Source: a virus. Taken from it: 35,515 nucleotides of DNA. Shown here piece after piece: positions 5,303-11,916 of the stretch (position 1 is the first letter of the stretch; each line of letters opens with the position of its first letter). Below the pieces are notes generated by a model, which worked only from the letters and a program-made list of their open reading frames with translations, ran no database searches and was not told the origin of the DNA. Both the position numbers and the translations under genes were made by a program. The stretch covers positions 1-35,515 of IMG/VR virus record IMGVR_UViG_3300042992_000069. One strand, 5' to 3'.

Positions 5303-5646
5303 TGTCAATAGGAAATTTAAAAGACTACGGAAACAAGGGAAATAATTTCCCTTTCCAATTAAAAGTGCTTGAAGGTATTCAAGCTGTTTTTAATGCATTA
5401 ACTGGAACTACTAATGGTCAACAAAGAACACCTCAAATTTTATATGATTTAGGACCTAATGCTACACCCCTAGGAGTTTATAGTTTTTCTATTGCTAATG
5501 TAGGAGCTGCTGCTGGTACTGTAGATGGTCAAATTCTACCAGCTGGAACAACTATAAATTATGATGCTGGAGCTTTAAATAATACCTTGGGCTCTATAAC
5601 ATATGATGCAACAGGCACAGCATTTTTAATCACTTGGATATCATAA
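5302..5646 (+). CDS. Virion-associated protein (MSIGNLKDYGN family)
   Basis: The 114-residue protein begins MSIGNLKDYGNKGNNFP, a start I recall from conserved environmental phage proteins, followed by a helix (LKVLEGIQAVFNAL), then a beta half ending GSITYDATGTAFLITWIS. The start overlaps the previous stop (TAATG). The location inside a block of fibre and knob genes suggests a surface or adaptor protein; its actual job is not known. Confidence 0.65.
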   Translation: MSIGNLKDYGNKGNNFPFQLKVLEGIQAVFNALTGTTNGQQRTPQILYDLGPNATPLGVYSFSIANVGAAAGTVDGQILPAGTTINYDAGALNNTLGSITYDATGTAFLITWIS

Positions 5647-5649
5647 GTA

Positions 5650-6198
5650 ATGAGCACTGAAATTTATTTGCGTGGACCTGCAGCTACTAACTATGGTTTA
5701 TTTGCTCAATTAGGAAATAGTCCAGTAATTACTGGTACAACAGCTGAGTTAACTTTAATTAATGGTGGAGTAGGTAGTTTGTCAGTTCCTGCAAATGGAT
5801 TCTCAGTTGGAGATACTTTCAGAGGAGACTTTGGTGGTTTATTATCGGCAAAAAATAATGATTCAATAAGAATAAGAATAAAAACCAATGGGGTTATTTT
5901 AGCAGATAGCGGATTACAAACTTTACCTGCTACTACAAATGCTGTTTGGTCTTTATCATTGGACTTTACTATTAGAGCCATTGGCACTGCGGGAGTAGCA
6001 TCAATTGTTACACTTGCTAATTTTTTAAGTTTAAAACAATCTAATAGTACATCAGAAGGATTTGGTTTTAATACAGTAAACAGCACAACCTTTGATACAA
6101 CAATACCAAACACATTAGATGTTACAGCACAATTTAGTAGTGCATCAGGACTCAATTCTATTTACTCAGATATATTTATATTAAATAAAATTTACTGA
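5650..6198 (+). CDS. Receptor-binding-like knob protein
   Basis: A 182-residue beta protein. It ends with FDTTIPNTLDVTAQFSS, then NSIYSDIFILNKIY, the hallmark of a jelly-roll/TNF-like trimeric knob found at the tips of phage fibres. The middle (VWSLSLDFTIRAIGTAGVAS) is the strand pair usual in that domain. There is no shaft region, so it probably attaches to another fibre or the capsid. The gene begins four bases after the previous stop. Knob identity is moderately supported; receptor unknown. Confidence 0.65.
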   Translation: MSTEIYLRGPAATNYGLFAQLGNSPVITGTTAELTLINGGVGSLSVPANGFSVGDTFRGDFGGLLSAKNNDSIRIRIKTNGVILADSGLQTLPATTNAVWSLSLDFTIRAIGTAGVASIVTLANFLSLKQSNSTSEGFGFNTVNSTTFDTTIPNTLDVTAQFSSASGLNSIYSDIFILNKIY

Positions 6199-6203
6199 TT
6201 CAA

Positions 6204-6692
6204 ATGAGTACATTAATTCAAATATCTAACCCGCAAAATCCAATTGTTTTAACAATGGATGGTAATCCTGTTGCAGGTACAATTGCAGAAACAGATTGTT
6301 CAATAATAAGAGTAGATCCGGGACAACTAAATTCTAGAGATATGTTTACTACTTTAGCTAAGCATAATATTATAGCTACAACTGGAACAAGTATCTATAG
6401 ATTATACTATAATAATGTACCAACATTTGTAGGCGGTAGCTTAATAGCAACATCTAGTGCTTTAACTCCCGGACTTAATTCAGGTTCTTTTTCTAGATTT
6501 TTTACAATTAGCGGTACTAATATTATTGGAGCTGATCCTATTGGTCAAGTTGAAACTGATTATAATCAAACAGATGATGCTATTACATTTATTGATTTAA
6601 CTAATACAATGTACTTTATTTTTACAATTGAGAATTCAGATGTAAGTATTATTGCAGATGTTCCAAAATTTGTTATCCAAATATTTAAATAG
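6204..6692 (+). CDS. Knob-like virion protein
   Basis: A 162-residue beta protein whose central segment (TLAKHNIIATTGTSIYRLYYNNVP, GGSLIATSSALTPG) aligns by eye with the C-terminal domain of the fibre at 3631-4611 (LLIPANTLN, GRIYFNTTNSLTGATLISG). It could therefore be a separate receptor-binding knob of the same fold. It ends one base before the spanin start, linking the fibre and lysis genes. Fold inferred; function as a surface protein likely. Confidence 0.55.
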   Translation: MSTLIQISNPQNPIVLTMDGNPVAGTIAETDCSIIRVDPGQLNSRDMFTTLAKHNIIATTGTSIYRLYYNNVPTFVGGSLIATSSALTPGLNSGSFSRFFTISGTNIIGADPIGQVETDYNQTDDAITFIDLTNTMYFIFTIENSDVSIIADVPKFVIQIFK

Positions 6693-6693
6693 T

Positions 6694-7182
6694 ATGAAAA
6701 ACTTAATTATACTTTCTTTACTACTAGTATTTATCACTTCTTGTTCATTAGAAAGAAGACTTGAAAAATACTGTCCATTATGTACTCAGAAAGATAGTAT
6801 AGTTACAATAACACAAATTAGAGATACAACTATTAATATCCCGGGAGAAACTGTATATATAGAAGACACATTATTCTGTGATTCACTAGGTAATGTATAT
6901 GCCTCTAGACTAGCAGAGAAAGATGGAACTATTATTAAGTTACAATCAAGAGTTAGAGACAATAAATACAAAGTAATTGCCCGCGTAGATACTATCTACA
7001 GAACTGTAAGAGGCAATACTATTTATAAAACTAGATTAGTAACAAAAACTCAAAAGCCACAAAAGATAAAATACATCCCAGGTTGGGTCAATTTCCTAGC
7101 ATGGTTGGGTGGTATATGGTTAATAATTATTATATTATATATTATATACCGTCTGATTAAAGCTCAAATACCTACAATATGA
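6694..7182 (+). CDS. Unimolecular spanin (u-spanin)
   Basis: A lipoprotein signal (hydrophobic residues 3-14, lipobox ITSC with Cys17) is followed by a periplasmic part of about 110 residues rich in Thr/Val/Arg with strand and coiled segments, and a C-terminal transmembrane helix at about 132-154. An outer-membrane lipid anchor plus an inner-membrane helix in one chain is the defining layout of a u-spanin, which fuses the two membranes in the last step of lysis. The start at 6694 is chosen because it gives the intact signal and lies just after the previous stop. It overlaps the holin by four bases. Confidence 0.8.
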   Translation: MKNLIILSLLLVFITSCSLERRLEKYCPLCTQKDSIVTITQIRDTTINIPGETVYIEDTLFCDSLGNVYASRLAEKDGTIIKLQSRVRDNKYKVIARVDTIYRTVRGNTIYKTRLVTKTQKPQKIKYIPGWVNFLAWLGGIWLIIIILYIIYRLIKAQIPTI

Positions 7183-7676
7183 AAACAAATATAACTTTAG
7201 GAATCTTGGCAGTTTCTTCTTTCTTTGCACCAATTGAAATTATGGTTCTTGTTTTAATGTTTATAATCTTTGTAGATACTGTAGTTAAACTAATTTCCCT
7301 TAGAAAAATAGCTAAACAGACTAATAGAAAATACAGAGATGTATTTCAATCTAGAATTCTTAGACAGGGATATGTGTACAAATCTCTAGGGTATTATATC
7401 ACTGCAGGTGTAGTGTTTCCATTAGACTATTATGCATTAACTCCATTTGCAAATAGCTTACTTGACTTCTTAGGTTTTTCTTTTGTAATTTCTGTACCAG
7501 CTATTTTAACTAATATCCTACTAGGCATATTCTCAATTATAGAACTAGCTTCTATTAATGAAAACTGGTTTGATATTACCGGAAACAATGTACTTAGAAA
7601 AACTTGTGATACTGTAAAGAAATTAAGAAAAGGTTTAAAAGAAGCATCAGACACTTACAAAGACATCAAGAACTAA
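7179..7676 (+). CDS. Holin
   Basis: The 165-residue protein has hydrophobic segments at about 5-37, 68-88 and 100-124 and a charged C-terminal tail (KKLRKGLKEASDTYKDIKN). The pattern, with FFAPIE near the start and FVDT in the first helix followed by a basic loop, matches the phage holin family common in Bacteroidota phages. It opens the inner membrane so the amidase can reach peptidoglycan. It lies between spanin and amidase, with ATGA and TAATG overlaps, which makes the assignment strong although the family is diverse. Confidence 0.75.
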   Translation: MKTNITLGILAVSSFFAPIEIMVLVLMFIIFVDTVVKLISLRKIAKQTNRKYRDVFQSRILRQGYVYKSLGYYITAGVVFPLDYYALTPFANSLLDFLGFSFVISVPAILTNILLGIFSIIELASINENWFDITGNNVLRKTCDTVKKLRKGLKEASDTYKDIKN

Positions 7677-8323
7677 TGAAACTGGATATTAATAAAATTG
7701 TTCAGGCAAGATTAGACAAAGATCAGTTCTATGCTGAAGAGTCTAAGAAGACACAAATCTACCTACATCATACAGCAGGTGGAGGCAATGCAGTAGCTGT
7801 ATCAAGATACTGGAATAGTAATGATACAAGAATAGCAACTGCATTTGTTATTGGTGAGAATGGGGACATTGTACAATGTTTCTCATCTAAACATTGGGCT
7901 TGGCATTTAGGTATAGATTCAGAAGACTTTACTAAGAATGGTGCAAAGTATCAGAACTTAAATAAACTTTCTGTAGGTATAGAAGTTTGTAATTGGGGTC
8001 CATTAAAACTCCGCAATGGCAAATACTATAACTATGTAAATGGTGTAGTTAAACCAGAGAATGTAACAACTCTTGAGACACCATTTAAAGGTACTAAATA
8101 TTGGTACAAATATTCAGATGCACAGATTGAATCTCTAAGACAACTAGTAGAATACTTATGTGAAACATATGATATTCCTAAGACTTATAGATCAGAAATC
8201 TGGGCAATTGATAGAGAAGCATTTAAAGGGGTTCCTGGAATCTATACACATAACTCTGTTAGAAAAGATAAGAGTGATATGTATCCAGATCCTAAAGTAA
8301 TAGACATGTTAAAAAACCTATAA
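7676..8323 (+). CDS. N-acetylmuramoyl-L-alanine amidase (endolysin)
   Basis: Amidase_2 family. Residues 27-35 (QIYLHHTAG) hold the first zinc histidine (His31 or 32). The core motifs ATAFVIGENGDIVQ and SVGIEVCNWG follow. Residues 191-206 (THNSVRKDKSDMYPDP) give His192, Lys199 and Asp201, matching the H...K-x-D zinc and catalytic residues of T7 lysozyme-like amidases. It cuts the bond between N-acetylmuramic acid and L-Ala. At 215 aa it has a single domain and no signal peptide, so release depends on the holin. An insert of about 30 residues around 111-140 enlarges the standard fold. Confidence 0.92.
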   Translation: MKLDINKIVQARLDKDQFYAEESKKTQIYLHHTAGGGNAVAVSRYWNSNDTRIATAFVIGENGDIVQCFSSKHWAWHLGIDSEDFTKNGAKYQNLNKLSVGIEVCNWGPLKLRNGKYYNYVNGVVKPENVTTLETPFKGTKYWYKYSDAQIESLRQLVEYLCETYDIPKTYRSEIWAIDREAFKGVPGIYTHNSVRKDKSDMYPDPKVIDMLKNL

Positions 8324-8324
8324 A

Positions 8325-8483
8325 ATGAAATTTAGAAACTCTTGGAAATCATCCACAAAACAATGGGATAAAATAATGATTAGAGTAAGAATCTCTTCAT
8401 TAGACTTCTTATCATTTGAGATAGATATATCCAGAAACTTTTACTTACTAACTATATTAAACTTAACTATAAAAAATCGGTAA
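8325..8483 (+). CDS. Small hypothetical protein (52 aa)
   Basis: A 52-residue frame that fits exactly between the amidase stop (8323) and the ATG at 8486, using stop TAA plus TC before the next start (TAATCATG). It starts MKFRNSWKSSTKQWDK and contains an amphipathic to hydrophobic second half (SSLDFLSFEID, NFYLLTILNL). It might be a lysis regulator, but there is no family match in memory. The exact packing is the main evidence that it is real. Confidence 0.5.
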   Translation: MKFRNSWKSSTKQWDKIMIRVRISSLDFLSFEIDISRNFYLLTILNLTIKNR

Positions 8484-8485
8484 TC

Positions 8486-9160
8486 ATGGCAGATCCAATT
8501 AATCCATCTAGAAAAAGAGTAGTCAAAAAAACTGACATTAAAAGCTCTGACAAAAAATCTACACTAGGAACAGAAACTAAAACTGTTTACAGAAAAGATA
8601 GAGTAACACCTAAGAAAGTTGTTACAACTGACTATGCAAATTATTATACACCAAAAGGTGGTATGATGGGTGGTAGTACAGTTTTAAAGAAAGAGAAAAA
8701 AAGATTTGATAGATCTGGAAATCTTAAAAGCACAACTACATTAACTCCAATTAAGAAAGTTGGTGGTGCAACAGATGAAAATTGTTGGCCAGGAAAACCA
8801 GGATGTGGTCATAAAAGAGCTAATAGAGTTAATAATAGAAGAGCTGCCGCTAGTAAAATTCCTGTAGGAAAAATTATTGGTGGTGTTGCAGCTGGTGTAC
8901 TTGGTGGATTAGCTCTTAAGAATAAAGATAAAATTAAAGAGAAATTAGGAATAGAAAGAGATGGTGGTTCTATTAAAAAACTTAAAAAAGCTGCATTAGG
9001 TATGTCAACAGAAGAAAGTTGTGGACCTGGAAGACCTAAGTGTGGTAAGACTAGAACTCTAAGAGGAAAAACTACAAGATCTAGAACAGGACCAGCTCCT
9101 GGTAGAACTTGGATGTCAAGCATGTCTAAAGGCGGTTCAGTAGCAAAAAGAAAAAAATAA
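8486..9160 (+). CDS. Basic Lys/Gly-rich protein with GGSVxKRKK tail
   Basis: A 224-residue, very basic protein. Two related cysteine motifs occur, CWPGKPGCG (100-108) and CGPGRPKCG (179-187), suggesting an internal duplication or two small metal or disulfide loops. A glycine-rich hydrophobic stretch (GKIIGGVAAGVLGGLALK, about 128-145) lies between them. GGSIKKLKK occurs at 160-168 and the protein ends KGGSVAKRKK. The same tail is seen on several basic proteins at 20964-25558, so this is an outlying member of that set. A role as a DNA-binding or capsid-internal protein is inference. It ends 23 bases before a terminator. Confidence 0.6.
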   Translation: MADPINPSRKRVVKKTDIKSSDKKSTLGTETKTVYRKDRVTPKKVVTTDYANYYTPKGGMMGGSTVLKKEKKRFDRSGNLKSTTTLTPIKKVGGATDENCWPGKPGCGHKRANRVNNRRAAASKIPVGKIIGGVAAGVLGGLALKNKDKIKEKLGIERDGGSIKKLKKAALGMSTEESCGPGRPKCGKTRTLRGKTTRSRTGPAPGRTWMSSMSKGGSVAKRKK

Positions 9161-9183
9161 ATTACTTTTCTGTAAGTAAGGTG

Positions 9184-9214
9184 ATCCAGGTATATACTAT
9201 GCCTGGATTTTTTA
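9184..9214 (+). terminator. Intrinsic terminator
   Basis: ATCCAGGTA (9184-9192) pairs with TGCCTGGAT (9200-9208, one G-U pair) around a seven-base loop and runs into TTTTTTA. It closes the fibre, lysis and basic-protein unit before the packaging block. Confidence 0.85.
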
Positions 9215-9221
9215 TTTAAAC

Positions 9222-9254
9222 TTGTTTTATTTAAACTTATTTTATATATATTTG
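9222..9254 (+). promoter_or_regulatory. Weak promoter candidate
   Basis: TTG at 9222-9224 and TATATTTG at 9247-9254 are separated by 22 bases, longer than the 19-20 of the other promoters. The -7 box is a full match to TAnnTTTG and it lies between a terminator and the first gene of the packaging block, so a promoter is expected here. Confidence 0.45.
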
Positions 9255-9280
9255 TGTAAACTAATATAAATTAACGTCTT

Positions 9281-9562
9281 ATGGAAACAACAAACCAACA
9301 ACCAGAAATGGAGATGACTCCAGAACAATTAGAAGAGCAAAAAGAAAAGATGCTTGAGTTTTACAGAAACTCTATGCCATATTTAAAAGCTCAACTAGAT
9401 TATGAAAAAATGCTTTTAGAAATTGATGAAACAAGATTTAAAAGATCTAGTATTCAATATCAGTTTGCTATGATGATGAATCCTCCACAAGAAGAAGGTG
9501 ATGATCAAGAAGAATCTTCTGAACCAACTAAATCTGAAGGCAGAAAGCTTAAGAGAGGGTAA
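9281..9562 (+). CDS. Acidic coiled-coil protein (93 aa)
   Basis: A 93-residue protein with an acidic start, a long helix at about residues 14-68 (EQLEEQKEKML, YLKAQLDYEKMLLEIDETRFKR) and a disordered acidic then basic tail ending GRKLKRG. It is the first gene of the packaging block and joins the next by TAATCATG. Small coiled-coil proteins of this kind are often assembly factors; no specific function is recognised. Confidence 0.55.
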   Translation: METTNQQPEMEMTPEQLEEQKEKMLEFYRNSMPYLKAQLDYEKMLLEIDETRFKRSSIQYQFAMMMNPPQEEGDDQEESSEPTKSEGRKLKRG

Positions 9563-9564
9563 TC

Positions 9565-9942
9565 ATGGCTATAGTAAATCAAGTACAGAAAAAAGTAAGA
9601 ATGCCCAAATGGGATGTGGTTAAATTCCAGATTCTTACACACTGCTACATTAAGAGAATTAATCTTAGTGACTCAGATCTTAATTGCTTGACTTTACTAA
9701 GTTTCAATGAACCAATAGAATTAACAGACTTTTGTTATGATGCATCTTCAGATGAAGAGCCAATCTTTAAATCTCCACAGACTGTTAGGAACAGTGTAAA
9801 TAAAGCTGAGAAAAACAATCTGGTAATTAAAGATGCATCTAACAAAAAGTTAATTAAACTAAATCCAGATTTAAAGATTCAGACAGAAGGAACTATTCTT
9901 TTAGATTACAAATTTTTAGGGGATGAATCCAAGGAAAGCTAA
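9565..9942 (+). CDS. Winged-helix-like protein
   Basis: The 125-residue protein looks like a winged-helix DNA-binding domain: helices KWDVVKFQILTHCYI and SDSDLNCLTLLSF, then a likely recognition helix FKSPQTVRNSVNKAEKNNLV, followed by a strand with KKLIKLNPDL. It lies upstream of the IHF-like protein and overlaps it by 20 bases. Such a gene at this position recurs in crAss-like genomes as I recall them, with unknown role. It might regulate transcription or act in packaging. DNA binding is inferred from the helix pattern, without a clear family match. Confidence 0.5.
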   Translation: MAIVNQVQKKVRMPKWDVVKFQILTHCYIKRINLSDSDLNCLTLLSFNEPIELTDFCYDASSDEEPIFKSPQTVRNSVNKAEKNNLVIKDASNKKLIKLNPDLKIQTEGTILLDYKFLGDESKES

Positions 9943-10297
9943 AAGAATCTATGATGTAGTATCTGAAGATCTAAACATTAAAAAAGATTTAGTTGAAGAC
10001 TTAGTAGAGTTTTATTATAAAGATGTTAGAAAGCTACTTACCAATCTAGAATATCCAAGAATAAACATAGATGGTCTTGGTCAGTTTGTAGCAAAACCAA
10101 AAGCAGTAACAGGTTCAATTGATAAGATAACTAAATCACTTGATAATCATGATACTTCTACATTCAAAGCATACCATAATAAAAAGGCAATGGAAAACAA
10201 ACTAGAGCTATTACTAAAGTTAAGCTCTAAGTTGGAACAAGTAAATAATAGGAAAGAAGAATTTTTAAAAACCAAGAATAATGAAAAACGTACTTAA
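9923..10297 (+). CDS. IHF/HU-like DNA-bending protein
   Basis: The 124-residue protein carries the HU/IHF-type alpha-helical N-terminus (RKAKRIYDVVSEDLNIKKDLVEDLVEFYYKDVRKLL) and the signature strand PRINIDGLGQFVAKP, equivalent to the I-x-x-x-G-x-G-x-F core. The DNA-binding beta arm looks shortened, and a helical basic C-terminal tail is added. IHF-like proteins next to the terminase module are a known crAss-like feature. It probably shapes phage DNA for packaging or transcription. It overlaps both neighbours (20 and 17 bases). Confidence 0.7.
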   Translation: MNPRKAKRIYDVVSEDLNIKKDLVEDLVEFYYKDVRKLLTNLEYPRINIDGLGQFVAKPKAVTGSIDKITKSLDNHDTSTFKAYHNKKAMENKLELLLKLSSKLEQVNNRKEEFLKTKNNEKRT

Positions 10298-10574
10298 TCT
10301 TATTTGGCAAAACAGATCACAGATTCTTGAAGGTATCAAGAACTCTGTAATTAGAGATGAGACAGTAGAAGAAATATCTAGACTTAGATATGACATCTGT
10401 GATGAGTGTCCTAGTAAAGGTAAGAAGTGTGCAGTAAAAGGTACAGCTCCTTGCTGTAATGAATGTGGGTGTTCACTTACATTTAAAACTAGATCATTAG
10501 CAGCTTCATGTCCATTGGGTAAATGGGATGCTTTAATTACTGAAGAACAAGAAGAAGAATTAGAGAAACTATGA
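10281..10574 (+). CDS. Zinc-binding cysteine-rich protein
   Basis: In 97 residues there are eight cysteines: 40, 43, 50, 58, 59, 62, 64 and 77. They form CDEC, a middle CCNECGC cluster and CPLGKW, which fit one or two zinc sites (C-x2-C, C-x2-C and neighbours). The flanks are helical (NLIWQNRSQILEGIK; EEQEEELEKL). I recall this arrangement as a conserved small protein of Bacteroidota phages, without function. Its position between the IHF-like protein and the nuclease suggests a role in DNA handling. Reading frames overlap by four bases at its end (ATGA). Confidence 0.65.
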   Translation: MKNVLNLIWQNRSQILEGIKNSVIRDETVEEISRLRYDICDECPSKGKKCAVKGTAPCCNECGCSLTFKTRSLAASCPLGKWDALITEEQEEELEKL

Positions 10575-11404
10575 GTATAGTATTTAATGCCAAAGATCAT
10601 AGCTATAAGAGCAATGATGGGTCAGAAATTAATTGGATAAGTGTTACTACACTAGTATCTCATTTTAAAAAACCTTTTGATGCAGAGAAGATTGCAAAGA
10701 AGGTATGCAAGAATAAGAGATCTAAGTGGTATGGCTTTTCACCAAAAGATATTATATCTATTTGGAATGCAGAATCAGAAAGAGCAGTTACTCTTGGAAC
10801 ATTCTATCATAACCAAAGAGAAGCTGACTTATGTTCTTTAGCTTCAATAGAAAGAGAAGGTGTTACAGTTCCAGTGTTTAAACCTAATGATTTAGCAAAT
10901 GGAATTAAGACAGCTCCTTTACAAAAATTAGAACCAGGCGTGTATCCAGAGCATATGGTTTATCTTAAATCAGCAGGCATCTGTGGTCAGTCAGATCTCG
11001 TAGAAGTAGTTAATGGTAAAGTGAACATTATTGATTACAAAACTAATAAAGAGATTAAGACTGAATCTTACAAAGATTGGGAGGGAGTTTCTGAAAAGCT
11101 ACTCTCTCCTGTATCTACATTAGATGACTGTAATTTTAATCACTACAGTTTACAGTTAAGTATCTATATGTATATGATACTAAAACACAATCCTAAATTG
11201 CAACCTGGGAAAATGTTTATCCATCATATACTATTTGAGACAGAGGGGGAAGATAGATATGGGTATCCTTTAACAAGCTATGATGACAATGGAGATCCAA
11301 TTGTTAAAGATGTAGTACAAATGGAGATACCATATCTAAAAGATGAAGTAACAGCTATTATGCATTACATACATGATAATAAAGATAAAATTAAAAAGAA
11401 ATGA
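10571..11404 (+). CDS. PD-(D/E)XK nuclease (RecB/Cas4-like)
   Basis: The 277-residue protein shows the RecB-family nuclease motifs: Glu127 in YPEHMVY, Asp142 in CGQSDLVE, Asp155-Tyr-Lys157 in IIDYKTNK, and Gln195 in SLQLSIYMYMI. These are the metal-binding E/D-D-x-K residues plus the motif V Q-x-x-x-Y. Such enzymes degrade or process DNA ends, and a nuclease of this type near the terminase is seen in crAss-like phages. It may trim replication intermediates or host DNA. It lacks a helicase domain and the Cas4 cysteine cluster. Family is confident; substrate unknown. Confidence 0.85.
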   Translation: MSIVFNAKDHSYKSNDGSEINWISVTTLVSHFKKPFDAEKIAKKVCKNKRSKWYGFSPKDIISIWNAESERAVTLGTFYHNQREADLCSLASIEREGVTVPVFKPNDLANGIKTAPLQKLEPGVYPEHMVYLKSAGICGQSDLVEVVNGKVNIIDYKTNKEIKTESYKDWEGVSEKLLSPVSTLDDCNFNHYSLQLSIYMYMILKHNPKLQPGKMFIHHILFETEGEDRYGYPLTSYDDNGDPIVKDVVQMEIPYLKDEVTAIMHYIHDNKDKIKKK

Positions 11405-11916
11405 TTGTAAAACTATTTGACATACAGAATGGTAAAGTAATTCCAACAGAGCATTGCTATACCTTAAAGGCACTTAAGGTAGTTATGGATAACTATCCTG
11501 ATGATTACATCAAGATATATCAGTACTTGTTTTATATGACATGTCCTAATCCAGACTTAAATCCATTTTTCTATACACCGGATTTAGATAAGGAGTCTTT
11601 AATTCTAGAACAAATAGACGCAGAGTTTTCTACTGAAGATCAAGATATATACATAGCATTACAGTTTTGCCAGAGAATGTATGAAACACCTACATCCAGA
11701 GCATACAAAGGTATTGCATCCATGTTAGATAGATTAGGTAGATATATGGAAACTACACCTATTACACACGGGCGGGATGGTAATATTACAGCTTTAGTAA
11801 ATGCTGCTAAGAACTATGAGGCAATTAGAGCATCATTTAAAGGTGCATATAAAGATCTACAAGAAGAACAATCTAGTAGAGTAAGAGGTGGTATTGGAAT
11901 GGCATATGATCAGTAA
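11401..11916 (+). CDS. Conserved pre-terminase protein (possible small terminase)
   Basis: A 171-residue protein, overlapping the nuclease by four bases (ATGA) and the large terminase by one (TAATG). It is mostly helical: HCYTLKALKVVMDNYP, IYQYLFYMTCP, then a C-terminal half with RAYKGIASMLDRLGRYM and LVNAAKNYEAIRASFKGAYKDLQEEQSS. A small gene directly upstream of terL is where terminase small subunits usually lie, and size and helicity fit, but I cannot see a DNA-binding motif. Small terminase is therefore a positional guess. Confidence 0.55.
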   Translation: MIVKLFDIQNGKVIPTEHCYTLKALKVVMDNYPDDYIKIYQYLFYMTCPNPDLNPFFYTPDLDKESLILEQIDAEFSTEDQDIYIALQFCQRMYETPTSRAYKGIASMLDRLGRYMETTPITHGRDGNITALVNAAKNYEAIRASFKGAYKDLQEEQSSRVRGGIGMAYDQ

